This document shows positions 45,122-48,366 of a stretch of 48,366 bases of DNA, in pieces. A program made the translations under genes and the position numbers. The notes under the pieces are model-generated. The model made no database searches. It worked only from the letters and a program-made list of their open reading frames with translations, and was not told the origin of the DNA. The stretch covers positions 1-48,366 of the forward strand of contig JACDSH010000058.1 in NCBI GenBank assembly GCA_013450215.1, written 5' to 3'. The DNA comes from Nitrosospira sp. Lineage in GTDB: Bacteria > Pseudomonadota > Gammaproteobacteria > Burkholderiales > Nitrosomonadaceae. Every line of letters starts with the position of its first letter. Position 1 is the stretch's first letter.

Positions 45122-45865
45122 TCATTCAGAGACTCCCCTCTGTCGTCGAGTTTCGAATAGACAGATACCCGCACTGACTGAAACATTAAGACTCTCGATG
45201 CTCCCCATCATGGGAATCGAGACCATCTGATCACAGGTCTCACGGGTGAGTCTTCTCATGCCCTCCCCCTCAGCCCCCATCACCCAAGCGATCGGACCCT
45301 CTAGCTTTACTGAACCGAGCTTGCTATCTGCATCGGCCGCAGTCCCAATGATCCAAACTCCGCGATCCTTCAATTCTCGTAAGGTACGCGCAAGATTGGT
45401 CACAGCGATATAGGGAACATTGTCGGCAGCACCGCTCGCCACTTTATGGACCGTCGCATTGAGTCCCACAGCACGGTCCTTGGGTGCAACCACCGCGTGT
45501 GCACCGAATGCATCTGCCACCCTGAGACAGGCCCCAAGATTATGCGGATCCTGAACACCATCCAGTACCAGTATCAGAGCAGGCTCGGAGAGGGTATCAA
45601 GAACATCCTCGATATCAATATAACTACGATTGGCATCGATATTTGCAGCCACTCCCTGGTGTCGAGCACCCCCTGCCATGCTATCGAGTCTAGCGCCATC
45701 GCACATGATCAGCCGGAGACCCTGAGACTCTGCCATCTTCGTCAGATCGCGCGCGCGCTGATCGCGACGAGCGGAATCGAGGAAGACCTCCTTCACACTA
45801 TCTGGATTCTGACGCAGTCGGCTGATGACTGCATGGAAGCCGAATATTAAACGGATACTGGACAT
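45122..45865 (-). CDS. rlmB: 23S rRNA (guanosine-2251) 2'-O-methyltransferase
   Basis: A SpoU-type (trefoil knot) methyltransferase that modifies G2251 of 23S rRNA. The 247 residues comprise an N-terminal substrate-binding domain ([24 protein letters not shown]) and the knot domain. The knot domain has [26 protein letters not shown] (motif 1), [25 protein letters not shown] (motif 2) and [15 protein letters not shown] (motif 3). It lies 130 bases after rnr in the same direction, the usual rnr-rlmB pairing. Confidence 0.97.
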   Translation of the reverse strand: MSSIRLIFGFHAVISRLRQNPDSVKEVFLDSARRDQRARDLTKMAESQGLRLIMCDGARLDSMAGGARHQGVAANIDANRSYIDIEDVLDTLSEPALILVLDGVQDPHNLGACLRVADAFGAHAVVAPKDRAVGLNATVHKVASGAADNVPYIAVTNLARTLRELKDRGVWIIGTAADADSKLGSVKLEGPIAWVMGAEGEGMRRLTRETCDQMVSIPMMGSIESLNVSVSAGICLFETRRQRGVSE

Positions 45866-45994
45866 TTATGGATACCTTCTAGATACCGACCATAGCATCC
45901 ATCTCTATGCCCGGCTCCGAAAGTGCTCCGATTGAGATATTGAATTTTAGTGACGATCTTGCGGGTAGGGTTGCATCTAGAAATCAATTCGACT

Positions 45995-48169
45995 TTACTC
46001 ACCATTTCCGGCCAATACAAAGTCGATCTTACTGGTCTCAAGATCAACACGTACGATCTTAATCCGCAAACGGTCGCCCAGGCGGTAACGCTTGCCGCTA
46101 CGCTCTCCCATCAGCATATGCTTGGCCGAATCAAAATGAAAATAATCGCTAGGAAGTTCGGAGATGTGTACTAACCCCTCTACATAGATGCCATCCAACG
46201 CGACGAATAGACCAAAACCGGTGACACTGCTGATGACACCGTCGAAACACTCTCCGATCCGGTCCATCATGTAGAAGCACTTGAGCCAAGACTCCACATC
46301 TCGACTGGCCTCGTCTGCACGTCTCTCAGTCTGTGAGCAGTGCATCCCGAGTTGCCGCCAATCTCCCGGCGAGTAGATGTCCCCACTCAAGACCGACTTG
46401 ATCGCTCGGTGGACCAACAAGTCTGGATACCGACGGATGGGTGAGGTGAAATGCGTATAAGACTCATAGGCGAGCCCGAAGTGACCAACATTGTTAGGGC
46501 TATAAACGGCCTGGCGTAAGGACCTGAGCATGACTGTCTGTAGCAGTTGTGCGTCCGGTCGGTCCTTGATCTCGGTTAGTGTTTTTGCATAGTCCTTTGC
46601 ATGTGGCTCATCTCCGCCACTCAACTGCAGACCGAACTCCTTGAGGAAGCTGCGAAGCGAAATTAGCTTCTCTGGTGTGGGGCCCTCATGGATACGGTAC
46701 AGGGTCGACTGCTTATGCTTTTGTAAGAAGTCGGATGCGCATACATTCGCAGCCAGCATACACTCCTCGATCAGTCGGTGTGCATCATTACGCTTCACCG
46801 GCAGGATCCTCTCGATCTTACCCTGATCATTAAAGATCATCTGGGTCTCGATAGTCTCAAAATCGATAGCACCACGCCTCTCACGAGCCTTCAGTAGTAA
46901 CTGAAATAGCGTGTAGATCAACTGAATATGTGGCAGCAGCTGCGTATGTCGGTTGGCATCCTCACACAGAGGATTCTCCAGCATCGCCGCCACCTGAGTG
47001 TATGTGAACCTCGCGTGCGAATAAATGACTGCCGGATAGAATTGGTAGTCGAGGAAATCACCACTGGAATCAAGATGCATCTCACATACCATGCATAGAC
47101 GGTTCACTTGCGGGTTGAGGGAGCATAGCCCGTTAGACAAGACCTCCGGTAACATGGGGATCACGCGCCTAGGGAAGTAGACCGAGTTACCACGATTGAA
47201 TGCCTCACGATCAAGGGCATCGGTAGGTCGTACATAATGACTGACATCTGCGATCGCGACATATAACTTATAACCGTCACCATCGCGCTCGCAGTAGACC
47301 GCATCATCAAAGTCACGTGCGGTCTCTCCATCAATCGTCACCAATGGCAGATGACGAAGATCCTTCCTCCCGGCAAGATCACTCTGCAACACCTTATCCG
47401 AAAACTTGGTAGAGGCCTTGTCCACCTCGGGCGGGAATTCGTAGGGAAGGTCGTACTTACGAAGTGCGATCTCAATCTCCATCCCTGGCGCTGAGTAATC
47501 GCCCAGAATCTCGATAATACGTCCGATCGGTTGAGCATTCTTGCTGGGCTGCTGGATAATCTCCAGCATCACCACCTGTCCTGATTTAGCTCCCATGGAT
47601 TCCTCCTTGGGGACCAAGATATCTTGGCTGATGCGCCTGTTCTCAGCCTCTACGAAGAGAATCCCGTGATCCGAGTGTAGTCTCCCGACCAACTTTGTAA
47701 CGCCGCGCTCCAGCACTTCAACAATAGTGCCTTCCCGGCGACCACGTCGATCCAGACCGGTCTCGCGCAGCATCGCTCGGTCCCCGTGAAGTACCTTGTT
47801 CATCTCCTTGGGGCCCAAGAATAGATCAGGACTGCCATCATCTGGAATTAGGAAGCCAAATCCATCGGCATGGCCCTGAACCTTACCCATGATCAGGTCG
47901 AGCTTCTCGACCACGCAGATATCACCCTTGCGGTTACGCATGATTTGCCCCTCCCTCACCATTGCGGCAAGGCGGCGGCTGAATATTTCGTGTTCCTCTG
48001 GGGTAATTGAGAGAAGTTTATGCAGCGCCTCCTCTACAACTGGGACGCCCTGCTCTTTCAGGATCTGGAGCATGAACTCCCTGCTCGGAAGGGGATGTCC
48101 ATACCGCTCTTTTTCACGCTGAAGGTGAGGGTCTAGACTGCGTAGCTGAGGCTGTTTCTTAATTGACAA
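45995..48169 (-). CDS. rnr: ribonuclease R
   Basis: A 3'-5' exoribonuclease that degrades structured RNA and takes part in mRNA and rRNA quality control. Its 724 residues contain an N-terminal winged-helix (SREFMLQILKEQGVPVVEEALHKLL), two cold-shock domains (IVEKLDLIMGKVQGHADGFGFLIPDDGSPDLFLGPKEM), and the RNB catalytic domain. The latter has the Mg-binding acidic cluster ITIDGETARDFDDAVYCE and RIHEGPTPEKL. A C-terminal S1 domain (DGVISSVTGFGLFVALDGIYVEGLVHISEL) ends the protein directly. The Lys-rich tail of E. coli RNase R is missing. The start is TTG at 48169, within the promoter of the divergent tRNA-Leu. Confidence 0.97.
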   Translation of the reverse strand: MSIKKQPQLRSLDPHLQREKERYGHPLPSREFMLQILKEQGVPVVEEALHKLLSITPEEHEIFSRRLAAMVREGQIMRNRKGDICVVEKLDLIMGKVQGHADGFGFLIPDDGSPDLFLGPKEMNKVLHGDRAMLRETGLDRRGRREGTIVEVLERGVTKLVGRLHSDHGILFVEAENRRISQDILVPKEESMGAKSGQVVMLEIIQQPSKNAQPIGRIIEILGDYSAPGMEIEIALRKYDLPYEFPPEVDKASTKFSDKVLQSDLAGRKDLRHLPLVTIDGETARDFDDAVYCERDGDGYKLYVAIADVSHYVRPTDALDREAFNRGNSVYFPRRVIPMLPEVLSNGLCSLNPQVNRLCMVCEMHLDSSGDFLDYQFYPAVIYSHARFTYTQVAAMLENPLCEDANRHTQLLPHIQLIYTLFQLLLKARERRGAIDFETIETQMIFNDQGKIERILPVKRNDAHRLIEECMLAANVCASDFLQKHKQSTLYRIHEGPTPEKLISLRSFLKEFGLQLSGGDEPHAKDYAKTLTEIKDRPDAQLLQTVMLRSLRQAVYSPNNVGHFGLAYESYTHFTSPIRRYPDLLVHRAIKSVLSGDIYSPGDWRQLGMHCSQTERRADEASRDVESWLKCFYMMDRIGECFDGVISSVTGFGLFVALDGIYVEGLVHISELPSDYFHFDSAKHMLMGERSGKRYRLGDRLRIKIVRVDLETSKIDFVLAGNGE

Positions 48170-48190
48170 AACAATGGTTTCCTATAGAAT
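48163..48190 (+). promoter_or_regulatory. strong sigma-70 promoter of tRNA-Leu
   Basis: A perfect TTGACA (48163-48168) and TAGAAT (48185-48190) are 16 bases apart, followed by TGCGCCCC, a GC-rich discriminator typical of stringently controlled tRNA promoters. The -35 box overlaps the TTG start of the divergent rnr gene. Confidence 0.82.
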
Positions 48191-48231
48191 TGCGCCCCTA
48201 CTCTGAACCCTGAATTGGGGTGTCAAGCATT

Positions 48232-48318
48232 GCCCAGATGGCGGAATTGGTAGACGCACTAGGTTCAGGTCCTAGCGGTGGCAACACTGTGGAGGTTCGA
48301 GTCCTCTTCTGGGCACCA
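48232..48318 (+). tRNA. tRNA-Leu (anticodon CAG)
   Basis: A class II tRNA: acceptor GCCCAGA/TCTGGGC, D arm TGGCGGAATTGGTAGACGCA, anticodon arm CTAGG-TTCAGGT-CCTAG with anticodon CAG, variable arm CGGTGGCAACACTG, T arm GAGGTTCGAGTCCTC, and CCA encoded. It reads CUG codons. Confidence 0.97.
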
Positions 48319-48366
48319 TAAAAAACTCTAAAACCCATGCACTTGGTTGATCGAGTACCGGTACAG

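Overview
The window is a mostly housekeeping stretch of a proteobacterial chromosome. Several gene orders are, from memory, typical of Betaproteobacteria: smpB, ratA, rnfH, guaB, guaA; metG, apbC, dcd, ornithine decarboxylase; ispB, tRNA-Pro, PP0621-family gene; and rpsF, priB, rpsR, rplI, dnaB with rlmB and rnr upstream. The moderate GC content and the mix of families suggest a Nitrosomonadales-like betaproteobacterium; this is inference, and a gammaproteobacterium is not excluded. A heme A synthase, octaprenyl diphosphate synthase and possible quinone-linked proteins point to aerobic, ubiquinone-based respiration.

Layout. 0-1.5 kb: three leftward lipoprotein genes, two of them paralogues. 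1.6-7.9 kb: tRNA-Val, gltX, msrB, a small orphan gene, ynfA, a 13-unit TPR protein, a Sel1-repeat protein and a periplasmic rhodanese. 7.9-12.5 kb: efp with its Arg32-modifying enzyme gene earP, then aroC and an M17 aminopeptidase gene. 12.6-25.1 kb: thyA-folA, ornithine decarboxylase with a possible leader peptide, dcd, apbC, metG, heme A synthase, smpB, ratA-rnfH and guaB-guaA.

25.1-30.3 kb is more AT-rich and accessory-looking. It holds two unrecognised genes (one frameshifted) and then a leftward run: FAD/NAD(P) oxidoreductase, SRPBCC protein, short LOV blue-light receptor and lipocalin. A second ratA-like gene diverges from the run. This cluster is the best candidate for an undescribed system: a light- or redox-sensing module linked to flavin, quinone and membrane-lipid chemistry.

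30.4-37.9 kb: PP0621-family gene, tRNA-Pro with a perfect inverted repeat at its 3' end, ispB, then a patchy region with a decayed IS4-type transposase, a secreted nuclease, DedA, a decayed family 2 glycosyltransferase, an extended SDR, another possible gene relic and an O-methyltransferase. It ends at tRNA-Arg and tRNA-Ser. 38-48.4 kb: lysC, a small HTH regulator, a radical SAM gene head to head with queD, bcp, dnaB, the rpsF-priB-rpsR-rplI operon, rlmB, rnr and tRNA-Leu.

All calls come from reading the sequence. No database search was run, and family names rest on motif recognition.
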